DNA of 64,000 bases from Saprospiraceae bacterium UBA6168 (GCA_002435785.1 DIUC01000082.1:49903-113902), one strand, 5' to 3'. Counted from the stretch's first letter, positions 50,498-59,463 are shown. Notes: generated by a model not told the origin, from the letters alone. Program-made: numbers and translations.

Positions 50498-50529
50498 AAA
50501 AAAGGCCGCGGTGTTCCGCAGCCCTTTTT
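50498..50529 (-). terminator. Rho-independent terminator after the T9SS type B gene
   Basis: AAAAAAGGCCGCGG and CCGCAGCCCTTTTT pair around a TGTT loop, with a T run in the minus direction. It is 16 bases past the stop of the gene that ends at 50545. The gap 50407-50497 holds a loose short-unit inverted repeat. Confidence 0.85.
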
Positions 50530-50544
50530 TCAAAAAATTGTTTG

Positions 50545-53349
50545 TCAACGTATTAAATCAATATACCCTCGTAATACTTCCGGCGCAGGCACCGTGCCCG
50601 TCACCCGTTGCTCAAAGACCTTGCAGGTATAATAATAGGTACCAGAGGGCAGCGGCTTCCCATTCAGGTTGTTGCCGTCCCAGTTGATGTCCGGGTTGTT
50701 CGCCTTGAATACCAGCTCGCCCCAGCGGTTGAACACGCTCAGTTCGATGGTTTCGATGAAGCAATAGGGGTACGGGATGAAAAGCTCGTTGGCGCCGTCG
50801 CCATTTGGCGTAAATGCGTTCGGAAGCACGTAGGTCGGACAGTTGTCGGTGCAGATGATGTTGCTCAGCTCACTTTCGTTTAGGAAGGTATCGAGCGCCG
50901 AGACAGCATAGCATCCCGCCAGCCCTCGGTCGGGTTGGTGGAAGAAGGTGGTGTCGCCGGACTGGGACACCTCTGCGGCCAATGTAAAGTCGCCGTTTTC
51001 AAAAGGTTTGAAATAAATGCGGTAGCTCACCACGTCGTCCGTTTCCTCGCAGATGCTCATTGGGTTGTCCCAAAGCAGCAAGTTTTCTAATTTCTCCTGG
51101 TCCTTGCACGGGATTTTTTGGTTGCAAATATTGCTGACCTCCAATGCAGGTGGGCAGGGCGGCACATTGTCTATCGGGATGGCACATGCTTCTTGCGACA
51201 GGTTGATGAGCGGCGATGGGATGCCCTCAATGCCATAAGAGCCTTCGGCCCTCACATAATAGCAGTATTCACGGCCATTCAACAGACCCTTGTCCACGTA
51301 GAAACTGTCGGAGGTGATGCCGATGGAGTCCCAAACAGCGCCTTGTTGGCGGAAAATGGTAAACTTCATGTTGACCCACGGCACGTTGTAGCGCCAGGTG
51401 AGGATGTTGCGGTTGTCCGTCGGCTCGATTTCCAGCCAAACGGAAGAGGCCGCCGGGGAATCTCCGATTGGCGCTGCCTCATTTTTCACAAAAAAATCAA
51501 TCTTGTAAGTATATGGGTTGCCCTCTGTGTCGAGTGCGGCGGCTTGGTCCACGTAGGTATTTTGCGTGAGCTGCCAAAACGTCGGGCTGGTGAAGTTGGC
51601 AATGGTCGTGAAATTGGTGCCACCGATGTCCCTTGCCCGCTTGAGTTCATAGTGGTAGGGGCCGTGGTTGAGCAGGGTATCGAGGTCTTCGGCAACAGGC
51701 TTGGTCCATTTCACCTCGATGATGCCGTTGGCGGTGCTGGTCTGCTCCACGCTCACATTGGTGATGAGCGGCACGTCCCGGCTGAGTTGGATGCAGACTT
51801 CGTCGGAGGTGAGGCTTTCGACTTGGTTGTAGGCATGACCAGAGTCGGTTCGCTTCGCAAAAACGCCGAGGATGCGGTAGCAATAGGTGCGGCCACGCTC
51901 CACGTTGATGTCCGTATATGCGTAGCGCCCGCCACTTGTATTGAGGGTGTTGTCTATTTTGGTGTAACCCTTGCCTGCCAACCCCGGCATGCAGGTGTCC
52001 CGCTCAAATTGGTTGCTGCCCTCTTTTCGCCAGATGGAGAAGGTAAAAAAATAGTCATCCTTGGCAGCTTCGCATTGGTAGGGCTTCGCCCAAGAAACGG
52101 TGATGCGGTCAGAGGCGGGTTCAGCCTGCACATCGGCGGGCGGCGGGCCAACCACTTTTATCCTGACTGCTTTGAGCGTAGCGAGGCCAGTGGTCAAGCC
52201 TTGCATGCTTTGAGGAAAAAAATCATCTTCCGCCTTGAACACCACGGTATAGGGAAGGTTGGCAATATGCTCGCAAGTGGTTTGCCACCTGAATTTTTTG
52301 GTCACGGGCTGCGCCTGGTGGGTGGCGGAGGGGTTGCCGGTGGGGCGCCAAGTGTTCGCATCATCAGCGGGACTGTACTGCGTAAGGAACGGTGCGCCGA
52401 CTGCCGACAGCTTGATTTTGTCTCCGGGGTCAATATCCGTGGCGGTCACATCGAACTCGACCACTTCACCAGCCACTACGCATATTTCGTCAACCGTGTT
52501 GATAACCGGGGCGTGGTTGCCGTTGCAATCTTCCACCAAAATCTGCATATCCCGCAAGGTGGTATCAATCGGAACGCCGTTGCGCCAGGAAATGATAATC
52601 ATGGCGATGTTGTACTCCCCCTTCACCTTTGGCGCATTCCAAGTGATGGTGCCGGTTTGGGAGTTGATGTCAAGGGTAGTGCCGTTGTTTCCGGGCACTT
52701 GAGGAGGGTATCGGTAGTTGGGCACGGGCGAGTTGAGGCCCTGGAGCGGCACAATGAGTTCATAAGTAAGGATATCATCGTCAGGGTCGGTTGCGGCAGG
52801 GTTGTGTACGAACACCTCGCCAACGCACGCATAGTCAATGGGGGGATAGTGCAATATTGGTGAGGAGTTGCAGCCCTGAAATTGGCCACTGAATACCGTA
52901 AATGTGGTTTGGAGATGGAACTGTATGTTCTCGGAGCCGGGAAAATTTACGTTGAGGATACCGCCATTGCGATTAGGGTCGGTAGCGAAAATGGTGTACC
53001 GCCCGGGGCCGTCGTAAGTGAACGTAGCCACGTACATATTGAATTTTACGTCGTTGGCCAATGCTTCGCCTTGCGGGGGCTCGTTGGGGTCGGGTTGAGG
53101 GCCGTTCACGCGGGGCACCTGCACACAGGTCTGGTTGGCATCGCCCCAGCACAACGTCAGCGTGTCGCGGTCTGCCTGGACGCTGCTGGTCTTGGTGTAA
53201 GTGCGGATAGTGGCCTGCACCATGTTGCTGGCACAGCCGTTTATCTGCTGCACGATGATTTCCCCTGCACGGTTGTGTGTGGCAAAAGATACATTTGGAA
53301 TGCCAGAAAGCATAAGTCCGGCGATGAATAGGCGTAAAGTCGTTTTCAT
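50545..53349 (-). CDS. Large T9SS type B (gliding-motility-type) secreted protein
   Basis: A 934-residue exported protein with a signal peptide (MKTTLRLFIA...VSFATHN). It has several fibronectin/Ig-like beta domains and ends with a type B sorting domain (LPNAFTPNGDGANELFIPYP, SVFNRWGELVFKANN, LPSGTYYYTCKV). This domain directs export by the type IX secretion apparatus and attachment or release at the surface. An adhesin or gliding-related role is inferred from the family. The gene stands alone between terminators. Confidence 0.93.
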   Translation of the reverse strand: MKTTLRLFIAGLMLSGIPNVSFATHNRAGEIIVQQINGCASNMVQATIRTYTKTSSVQADRDTLTLCWGDANQTCVQVPRVNGPQPDPNEPPQGEALANDVKFNMYVATFTYDGPGRYTIFATDPNRNGGILNVNFPGSENIQFHLQTTFTVFSGQFQGCNSSPILHYPPIDYACVGEVFVHNPAATDPDDDILTYELIVPLQGLNSPVPNYRYPPQVPGNNGTTLDINSQTGTITWNAPKVKGEYNIAMIIISWRNGVPIDTTLRDMQILVEDCNGNHAPVINTVDEICVVAGEVVEFDVTATDIDPGDKIKLSAVGAPFLTQYSPADDANTWRPTGNPSATHQAQPVTKKFRWQTTCEHIANLPYTVVFKAEDDFFPQSMQGLTTGLATLKAVRIKVVGPPPADVQAEPASDRITVSWAKPYQCEAAKDDYFFTFSIWRKEGSNQFERDTCMPGLAGKGYTKIDNTLNTSGGRYAYTDINVERGRTYCYRILGVFAKRTDSGHAYNQVESLTSDEVCIQLSRDVPLITNVSVEQTSTANGIIEVKWTKPVAEDLDTLLNHGPYHYELKRARDIGGTNFTTIANFTSPTFWQLTQNTYVDQAAALDTEGNPYTYKIDFFVKNEAAPIGDSPAASSVWLEIEPTDNRNILTWRYNVPWVNMKFTIFRQQGAVWDSIGITSDSFYVDKGLLNGREYCYYVRAEGSYGIEGIPSPLINLSQEACAIPIDNVPPCPPALEVSNICNQKIPCKDQEKLENLLLWDNPMSICEETDDVVSYRIYFKPFENGDFTLAAEVSQSGDTTFFHQPDRGLAGCYAVSALDTFLNESELSNIICTDNCPTYVLPNAFTPNGDGANELFIPYPYCFIETIELSVFNRWGELVFKANNPDINWDGNNLNGKPLPSGTYYYTCKVFEQRVTGTVPAPEVLRGYIDLIR

Positions 53350-53745
53350 AAATAATTGGTTTGCAATTGCAGATGAATGCCAAAATAATGCCCTTAAAAC
53401 TACGAGGAAAAACCGGAAGGCAAGTCGAATTTTGGGATTTCGTCAGGTAACTGCCTTTTCTTCCGCTGAAACTTAACGAAGGAACCCTGTTTCAAGTTTT
53501 GCATTTCATGGAAAAGCCCAGTAATTGGGCAAATTTGAGCGGATGCTACCTACCATCCGCCTTAGATGGGAGCAAGTCGCAAAATTCTGAATGTCAACCA
53601 TTTGTGAAACAAAAAAGCAAAAATTACACCTGATAAAACGCAGGTTTCCCGCTTTTTCACTAAAATCGCCTTGTCAAATTGGACAGCCCATTACTTGGGC
53701 ATATTTTTTTCCTATAACCCAGTCTAAAAGCTAAACAATTGCATC
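53350..53745. other. Divergent promoter region with paired palindromes
   Basis: A 396-base gap between two divergent genes. Two 15-base palindromes of the form GCCCA-N5-TGGGC lie at 53516-53530 and 53686-53700, 170 bases apart. They differ only in the spacer. They could be operators for the MerR-type regulator encoded to the right, or short hairpins. Nothing else is recognised. Confidence 0.5.
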
Positions 53746-54075
53746 ATGAGTATTCCACTGGATTCCCTCACCAAACGTTACTACTCAGTCACCGAAGTTG
53801 CCAAGCTGTTTGGTGTCACCACCAGCCTCGTGCGCTACTGGGAGCAGCAGTTTGATTTCCTGCGGCCCCACAAGTCGAGCAACGGCGACCGCCGCTTCAC
53901 CACCGACAACATCCGGCAGTTCGAGGTCATCTACCACCTCGTCAAAGAGCAGGGTTATACCCTCGCTGGCGCCAAGCGTTACCTGAAAGAAGAAAAGGAT
54001 AAAATCCGCCAAAAACAGGAGGTCCTCAAAACATTGAAGCGGCTTCGGGGTTTTCTGGAAGATTTGAAAATATAA
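53746..54075 (+). CDS. MerR-family transcriptional regulator
   Basis: A 109-residue MerR regulator. The helix-turn-helix and wing are typical (YYSVTEVAKLFGVTTSLVRYWEQQFDFLRPHKSSNGDRRFT), followed by the usual dimerisation helix (KRYLKEEKDKIRQKQEVLKTLKRLRGFLEDL). It has no effector domain or metal-binding cysteine, as in many single-copy Bacteroidota MerR proteins. Its targets are unknown; two GCCCA-N5-TGGGC palindromes lie upstream. Confidence 0.93.
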   Translation: MSIPLDSLTKRYYSVTEVAKLFGVTTSLVRYWEQQFDFLRPHKSSNGDRRFTTDNIRQFEVIYHLVKEQGYTLAGAKRYLKEEKDKIRQKQEVLKTLKRLRGFLEDLKI

Positions 54076-54077
54076 AA

Positions 54078-54158
54078 GTCATTGTGTCATTAGTCATTGG
54101 TCATTTTAGGTCATCGGTTAAGCCCCACAATGACTATTGACATCAATGACCAATGACT
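54078..54158. repeat. GTCATTGGTCATT-type tandem/inverted repeat spanning a start codon
   Basis: AGTCATTGTGTCATTAGTCATTGG and related units are mirrored by CAATGACTATTGACATC and CAATGACCAATGACTG. The right arm includes the ATG of the MBL-fold gene at 54153, so its first codons (MTELT) come from the repeat. Confidence 0.7.
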
Positions 54159-55139
54159 GAATTGACTTCCCTCCCCGGCCAGCAAGGCGCTTCCATCAAC
54201 AGTGCAGGCCAGTATCACCACCCCGACTTCCCGTTCGAGCTACACTGGAAAGACATCCTCCGCTGGAAATCCGCCAGAAACCCCTACGCTGAACGGAAAA
54301 AACGTGACACTTGGCGGCCCACCGTCGTCAAGGACGACCGCTTCCTCCACCATTCCCATGACGTGAAGGTTTGGCTCGGCCACGCCTCTTTTTTCTTCCG
54401 GCTGAACGGCGTAAACATCATAGTTGACCCTATTTTCGGCAAGTTGACGCCGTTCACGCCCCGGTTCTCCGAGCTTCCCGTGCCGCCAGGTAAATTTACC
54501 AAGCTCGACCTCATCCTCGTCACACACGACCACCGTGACCACTGCGACGAGGCCAGCCTCCGGCATTTGCTCCGCAATAACCCAAGCGCAACGGTCATCA
54601 CAGGTTTGGGCATGGCGAAGGTCATACAACCGTGGGCCGCTGGCCAAAAAATCGTGGAAATGGACTGGCACCAACAGCTTAACCTCGAATCGCTCGGCCT
54701 CCGAATCACCTACCTGCCCACTCGTCACTGGTGCCGCCGCTGGCTCACCGACATGAACGTTCGGCTGTGGGGCGCTTTTGTGCTGGAAACGCCGGACACG
54801 ACCATCTACTTCGGCGGCGACTCCGGCTATGGCCACCATTTTGCGCAAACGGCGCAGCTCTTCCCAAAAATAGACTACGCCTTCCTCGGCATCGGGGCAT
54901 TTTCCCCGGTCTGGTTCATGCAATCGAACCACATGAGCCCCAGCGACGCTTGGCAAGCCTTCCACGACCTCGGCGCACATAAGCTCGTGCCCATGCACTA
55001 CGGTACTTTCGACCTTTCGGACGAACCAATCGGCGAGCCAGAGCGGCTGCTGCGGGAAATTGCCGTTGCCACGGAAAAAGTGGCTTTTTTGACGATTGGG
55101 GAATCACGTGAGTTACGTACCTTGGCGAGCGTCTCATAG
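54153..55139 (+). CDS. MBL-fold metal-dependent hydrolase (NAPE-PLD/UlaG-like)
   Basis: A 328-residue metallo-beta-lactamase-fold hydrolase. The metal-binding motif is THDHRDHCDE; later ligands lie in PTRHWCRR, FGGDSGYG and PMHYGTFD. The overall form resembles N-acyl-phosphatidylethanolamine phospholipase D. The substrate is not established. The N-terminal codons lie in a repeat element, so translation may be affected by that hairpin. Confidence 0.9.
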   Translation: MTELTSLPGQQGASINSAGQYHHPDFPFELHWKDILRWKSARNPYAERKKRDTWRPTVVKDDRFLHHSHDVKVWLGHASFFFRLNGVNIIVDPIFGKLTPFTPRFSELPVPPGKFTKLDLILVTHDHRDHCDEASLRHLLRNNPSATVITGLGMAKVIQPWAAGQKIVEMDWHQQLNLESLGLRITYLPTRHWCRRWLTDMNVRLWGAFVLETPDTTIYFGGDSGYGHHFAQTAQLFPKIDYAFLGIGAFSPVWFMQSNHMSPSDAWQAFHDLGAHKLVPMHYGTFDLSDEPIGEPERLLREIAVATEKVAFLTIGESRELRTLASVS

Positions 55140-55174
55140 TTAATTGACCAACTGCTTGCGGTTTTGGATTTCAC

Positions 55175-55232
55175 AAGGGGGCAAGCCCCCATGGAGATAC
55201 CATTATTTCCAAAGGGGCAAGCCCCCTTGACA
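55175..55232. repeat. Pair of AAGGGGGCAAGCCCCC palindromes
   Basis: ACAAGGGGGCAAGCCCCCATGG and TTTCCAAAGGGGCAAGCCCCC are arranged with the same GGAGA-like spacer as at 16136-16230. The element lies in the 137-base gap before the next gene. Confidence 0.7.
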
Positions 55233-55276
55233 AGTTCACCAACCACTTATTCAAAGCACTTTAAACGCCACTTGCC

Positions 55277-55768
55277 ATGAGTTTCACTGTAAAAAACCTA
55301 CTGCTGGCGAGCCTGTTCCTCGCCTTCTTCTTGTTCATTTCCGGCAAAATACGGACCGGCCTCACCTTCAGCGAGGTGGTTGGTTTTGAGCTGATGTTCT
55401 CCAAAGAAAAAGCGGAAACGAAGGTTAAAGCTTGGCAGGTGGAGACGGTGCCAAGTGGCAAAACGAAGCTCGCTGCCCTGCTCGAAAACACCAACTACGA
55501 CTTCCTTTACATCATCGGCTATGTGTTCTTCGGCGTGTTTTTGGCGAGGGTGGCCGCCGGGGAAAGGCGCATTGCCACAGCCAACACCATCGCATGGCTG
55601 CTGGTCGTCGCTGGTTTGTGCGACGTGGTTGAGAACCTGCAAATCCTGCAAATCATTGAGGGAAGTTTTGGCCTACGGCCAATGGTCATGTCGGTTTGCA
55701 CAGTCGTGAAGTTTGGACTGCTGGCGTTTTCCCTGGGTTGGGCGGTGGTACTGTTTGCGAAGCGATAA
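55277..55768 (+). CDS. Membrane protein of unknown function
   Basis: A 163-residue protein with four hydrophobic segments (about 5-22, 70-92, 98-118 and 137-157). Between the first and second lies a soluble loop with many lysines. The family is not recognised. It ends in a convergent arrangement with the ABC ATPase gene, with a strong hairpin in between. Confidence 0.72.
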   Translation: MSFTVKNLLLASLFLAFFLFISGKIRTGLTFSEVVGFELMFSKEKAETKVKAWQVETVPSGKTKLAALLENTNYDFLYIIGYVFFGVFLARVAAGERRIATANTIAWLLVVAGLCDVVENLQILQIIEGSFGLRPMVMSVCTVVKFGLLAFSLGWAVVLFAKR

Positions 55769-55773
55769 AGCCA

Positions 55774-55842
55774 TGTGGTCGCCCAATTCATTGGGCTGAC
55801 CTTAAATAAGGAACGGTCAGCCCAATAAATTGGGCGACCACA
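55774..55842. terminator. Long bidirectional hairpin between convergent genes
   Basis: Arms 55774-55801 and 55815-55842 pair over 28 bases with one mismatch (TGTGGTCGCCCAATTC...) around a 13-base loop. Each arm has a further GCCCA/TGGGC palindrome inside. It starts 5 bases after one stop codon and ends one base before the other. Confidence 0.85.
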
Positions 55843-55843
55843 A

Positions 55844-56461
55844 TTATTTATACGCCCTAATTTCAATCATGTCCGAACAAAACCCATAATCCACCGCCAC
55901 ATTTGACGCCACCACCACCGTCCGGTCGCCGATAAATCGCTCGGTGAGCGCCAAGTACCAGTCCACGCCCTGGGCATCGAGGTTGGTCGTCGGCTCGTCG
56001 AGGAGGAGGAGCGAGGAGGCGGAGCAAGTGGCAAGCGCCAGCTTCAGGCGCTGTTTCATGCCGGAGGAAAAATGCCGCACTTGTTTGTCTTTTGCCTTCG
56101 GGAACGCCAGCAAGTCAATCACGTCAGCCGAGCCAAGGCCGGGCAGTAGCGGCTTGAATTTTTGATGAAAATCGAGCGCCTCCACCAGCGTAAATTCCTC
56201 AATCAGCTCAATGTACGGGGCAGCGTAGCTCACTTGGCGGTAAACATCGTCCGCAGCCAGTTTTTTGCCTTCGGCAACGAACGAGACCTTCCCCTTCGTC
56301 GGCGAGAGGTGGCCGCTCAAGACCTTCATCAGGGTGGATTTGCCGCTGCCGTTCGGCCCAGTCACAGCATAGCGCCCACCCGCAACCAACTGATAATCAA
56401 TGCCCTTGAATATCCATTCGTAGCGGTAGCGTTTGGAGACTTGTTCGAGTGTGATTTGCAT
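55844..56461 (-). CDS. ABC transporter ATP-binding protein
   Basis: A 205-residue ABC ATPase: Walker A GPNGSGKST, signature HFSSGMKQRLKLA (SSGMK, a variant typical of the CcmA/exporter class), Walker B LLLLDEPTTNLD, then a switch region. It is shorter than most but complete. No permease gene is adjacent, so its partner is unknown. Two loosely mirrored AAGCTTGGAGCTTG units lie in the 157-base gap upstream. Confidence 0.9.
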   Translation of the reverse strand: MQITLEQVSKRYRYEWIFKGIDYQLVAGGRYAVTGPNGSGKSTLMKVLSGHLSPTKGKVSFVAEGKKLAADDVYRQVSYAAPYIELIEEFTLVEALDFHQKFKPLLPGLGSADVIDLLAFPKAKDKQVRHFSSGMKQRLKLALATCSASSLLLLDEPTTNLDAQGVDWYLALTERFIGDRTVVVASNVAVDYGFCSDMIEIRAYK

Positions 56462-56618
56462 TTATAGAAAATGAAGGATTAGAAAGCTTGGAGCTTGCGG
56501 AAAGATTTCTAACCCTGAATGAACCGCACAAGTTTAGGCCCAACTGAAAAACTGCTGTTGGAAGGTTCGCAAACCCACTCCAAGCTTAGAAATCCCTTCG
56601 GGCTTTCCAATCTTTTCG

Positions 56619-58535
56619 TTACCTCCCCATGTGTACCAGCAGCACCGACACGTCCGCAGGCGTGACCCCGCTGATGCGGCTGGCCTGCCCGATGGTGCGG
56701 GGGCGTACCTTGCTCAGTTTCTCACGGGCTTCCTTGGAGATGGACGTAAGTGTCTGAAAATCAAAGTTTTCAAAGATTTTCAACTCCTCCAATCGAAGCA
56801 TTTTGTCGGCCATTTCCTGTTCTTTTTTGATGTAGCCATCATACTTCATGCGGGTTTCGGCTTCGCCGAGGTAGTCTGGGTCGTATTGGTCGAGGAAGGT
56901 GTCGAGTTCGGGCAACACGGGCCGCAGGGTGGCCAAGTCCACGTTGGGGCGCAGCAGGATGCCGTGCAGCTTCACTTGCTGCCGGATGGGCGACGAGCCG
57001 ATGCTTTCGAGGAAGCCATTGACGGCGTCGGGCGTCACGCTGGTTTCCCGGAAGAACTTTTCTATTTCGATAGTGGCCGCACGTTTGTCGTTCACTTTTT
57101 GCATCCGCTCCGCCAATGTAGCGCCGAACCCCAGTTCGGCACCGGAAGCACCATCCCGCCAAACTGGGGTTTGGCGGTACAACTGCTCCATCAGCGGCGT
57201 GAGCCGCAAATCCGCATTGTCTTGCCGCAGCAAAATCCGGAACTCCGCCCGGCTGGTGAACATCCGGTACGGCTCCTCGGTGCCCTTGTTCACGAGGTCG
57301 TCAATCAGTACGCCGATGTACGCTTCGCTGCGTTTCAGGATAAAAGGTTCCTGCTCGAGGATGGCGAGGTGGGCGTTGATGCCCGCCATCAATCCTTGAC
57401 AACCAGCCTCTTCATAGCCCGTCGTGCCGTTGATTTGTCCTGCAAAAAACAGGTTTTTCACGAGGTGCGTTTCCAGCGAAAGTTTAAGTTGGTTGGGCGG
57501 GAAATAGTCATATTCAATGGCATAACCTGGGCGGAACATCTTCACATTCTCGAAGCCCTCGATTTTGCGGAGCGCCTTAAACTGCACGTCTTCGGGCAGC
57601 GACGAGGAGAAGCCATTGACGTAGATCTCGCAGGTATCCCACCCCTCCGGCTCCACGAAAAGCTGGTGCCGTTCCTTGTCGGCAAAACGGTTGATTTTGT
57701 CCTCGATGCTGGGGCAATAACGTGGGCCCAAGCCCTGTATGCGCCCTTGGAACATTGGCGATTTCTCAAAACCCTCCTTCAAAACATCATGTACCGCTTG
57801 GCTTGTGTAGGTGATGTGGCAGGGCAACTGCCGCTCCAGTCGAGGCGTGTCCGTGTAGCTGAATTTGCCAGGAGGGTCATCGCCTAACTGGATTTCCATG
57901 CGGGAGTAGTCGAGGGAGCGGCCATCGAGGCGAGGCGGAGTTCCAGTCTTCATGCGGCCTGCTTCGAAGCCGAGTTGGATGAGCTGCTCGGTGATGCCCG
58001 TGGAGGCTTTCTCCCCCGCCCTTCCGCCGCCGAACTGCTTCTCGCCGATGTGGATGATGCCGTTCAGGAAAGTGCCGTTCGTTAGCACAACTGCCTGACT
58101 TTCAATGTGTAAGCCCATACCCGTCACCACGCCGCCGACCACGCCGTTTTTCACGATGAGGCCAGCCACCATGTCCTGCCAGAAGTCCACGTTAGGGTGC
58201 GCTTCGAGCATTTGCCGCCACTTGGCGGCGAACAGCATACGGTCGCTCTGCGCCCGTGGACTCCACATGGCCGGGCCTTTTGAGAGGTTGAGCATCCGAA
58301 ACTGCACGGCGGTATGGTCGGTCACGATGCCGGAATAGCCGCCGAGTGCGTCAATTTCCCGCACGATTTGGCCCTTGGCCACGCCGCCCATCGCCGGGTT
58401 GCAGGACATCTGGGCGATGGTCTGCATGTTCATCGTGACAAGCAGCACCTTTGAGCCGAGGTTGGCTGCGCCAATGGCCGCTTCGCAACCTGCGTGGCCT
58501 GCGCCTACTACTATGACGTCGTATTTTTGAAACAC
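56619..58535 (-). CDS. mnmG: tRNA uridine-5-carboxymethylaminomethyl(34) synthesis enzyme MnmG
   Basis: A 638-residue FAD enzyme that, with MnmE, modifies uridine-34 of tRNA. The FAD site is DVIVVGAGHAGCEAA; signatures include CNPAMGGVAKGQIVREIDALGG and YEEAGCQGLMAGINAH. Length and architecture match the family. The start is GTG at 58535, since no in-frame ATG precedes the FAD site within the plausible leader, which is filled by a GTGAATTGTGAAC-type repeat (58541-58577). No mnmE is in the window. Confidence 0.97.
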   Translation of the reverse strand: MFQKYDVIVVGAGHAGCEAAIGAANLGSKVLLVTMNMQTIAQMSCNPAMGGVAKGQIVREIDALGGYSGIVTDHTAVQFRMLNLSKGPAMWSPRAQSDRMLFAAKWRQMLEAHPNVDFWQDMVAGLIVKNGVVGGVVTGMGLHIESQAVVLTNGTFLNGIIHIGEKQFGGGRAGEKASTGITEQLIQLGFEAGRMKTGTPPRLDGRSLDYSRMEIQLGDDPPGKFSYTDTPRLERQLPCHITYTSQAVHDVLKEGFEKSPMFQGRIQGLGPRYCPSIEDKINRFADKERHQLFVEPEGWDTCEIYVNGFSSSLPEDVQFKALRKIEGFENVKMFRPGYAIEYDYFPPNQLKLSLETHLVKNLFFAGQINGTTGYEEAGCQGLMAGINAHLAILEQEPFILKRSEAYIGVLIDDLVNKGTEEPYRMFTSRAEFRILLRQDNADLRLTPLMEQLYRQTPVWRDGASGAELGFGATLAERMQKVNDKRAATIEIEKFFRETSVTPDAVNGFLESIGSSPIRQQVKLHGILLRPNVDLATLRPVLPELDTFLDQYDPDYLGEAETRMKYDGYIKKEQEMADKMLRLEELKIFENFDFQTLTSISKEAREKLSKVRPRTIGQASRISGVTPADVSVLLVHMGR

Positions 58536-58540
58536 TTTTT

Positions 58541-58577
58541 TTAACTGTGAATTGTGAACTGTAAACTGTGAACTTTT
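58541..58577. repeat. ACTGTGAA-type short tandem repeat upstream of mnmG
   Basis: AACTGTGAATTGTGAACTGTAAACTGTGAAC lists four 7-8-base units in a row. No inverted partner is seen. It begins six bases upstream of the GTG start codon, the same position that other short-unit elements take in this window. Confidence 0.6.
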
Positions 58578-58620
58578 CCAACACCGAGGTTTTGGGATTG
58601 GTTTGCAAAGGTAGGGAAAT

Positions 58621-58658
58621 GAAAAATCCCCGCCCTGACATCGGGACGGGGATTTTTC
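58621..58658 (-). terminator. Rho-independent terminator
   Basis: GAAAAATCCCCG and CGGGGATTTTTC form a 12-bp stem with an inner CCC/GGG pairing (CCTGACATCGGG). It is 20 bases past the stop of the small gene ending at 58678, in the minus direction, and ends in a T run. Confidence 0.85.
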
Positions 58659-58677
58659 TGCTACGCAAACAGCAGGG

Positions 58678-58950
58678 TTAGGCGGCGATGGCAGCGGCCT
58701 GTTTATCCTCCAAGGCCATCCAATGGCGGATGATGTGCTGGGTGAATTCGAGGAGGTATAACGGGGGCATTTTCGGATTGGCCGTAGCGACCAACGCTAA
58801 TACTGCTTGTTGCAGGTCACTATCAGGGTGTTTTTCCCGAAACGCAGTTATCCCGAGCAGGGCTGCTGTCCATAGCCCGTTTCGATATTTTTCAGGAAAT
58901 GGAATCCCGTTCTCTTTTGCCAGCTTTGCAGCCTTTTGTTCTTCCGTCAT
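58678..58950 (-). CDS. Small helical protein of unknown function
   Basis: A 90-residue alpha-helical protein (NGIPFPEKYRNGLWTAALLGITAF...), with conserved-looking aromatic residues and a tail rich in alanine. No family is recognised. It lies 11 bases downstream of the DUF6934-like gene on the same strand, so the two are probably cotranscribed, and a terminator follows. Confidence 0.65.
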   Translation of the reverse strand: MTEEQKAAKLAKENGIPFPEKYRNGLWTAALLGITAFREKHPDSDLQQAVLALVATANPKMPPLYLLEFTQHIIRHWMALEDKQAAAIAA

Positions 58951-58961
58951 TTGATAAGCAA

Positions 58962-59423
58962 TTATTTTTCAAAATTAGGCTTTTTCCGTTGAATGATAAA
59001 GGCATCATAGGTTTTTATGGGATGGTAAGGAAGGATTTCTGACGTATATTTTAAGACACCAAATACTTCGAACTCCAATTCAATTTCATCGAATTTCTGC
59101 TGGAATACCCGGTTATAAAGTGATTTGCGTTTGCCGTCCACAGGGTCTATAACCACTTGGGCATTTGGGTGTTTTTCAAAAAAATCATGCGCGATATTTG
59201 CCAAAGTTTGAAGCACCTTCCTCATGTCGCCATTGTCAGTGATAATTGAATCATCAAATTCTTCACTGCCTTTCAAATCTCCGAATGCAAGGTTCCAAGC
59301 CTGACCAAAAGCTGGGCTGAAAGATACGATTTTGGCAATTTCTCCCTTTGGCCCAATGCTCACGAACTCATATCGGATTTGCTCGTCGTTTTTGGTAAAG
59401 GAGTAGGCGTTTCGTTTCTTCAT
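58962..59423 (-). CDS. DUF6934-like protein
   Basis: A 153-residue soluble protein. Features are the N-terminal YSFTKNDEQIRYEFVSIGPKG, GDMRKVLQTLANIAHDFFEKHP and VDGKRKSLYNRVF. This layout recalls a widespread Bacteroidota family that I believe is DUF6934, whose members are often in small two-gene operons with short partners, as here. A toxin/antitoxin role has been considered for such pairs but is not shown. Confidence 0.65.
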   Translation of the reverse strand: MKKRNAYSFTKNDEQIRYEFVSIGPKGEIAKIVSFSPAFGQAWNLAFGDLKGSEEFDDSIITDNGDMRKVLQTLANIAHDFFEKHPNAQVVIDPVDGKRKSLYNRVFQQKFDEIELEFEVFGVLKYTSEILPYHPIKTYDAFIIQRKKPNFEK

Positions 59424-59463
59424 AGGTTGCCGTACTTTAAAGGTGCCTTAACGCCATATTGTG

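Noticed and set aside
51118..52863. A 581-residue plus-strand frame over the T9SS type B protein gene
   Set aside because: Antisense of a well-supported gene with signal peptide and sorting domain; no recognisable domain.
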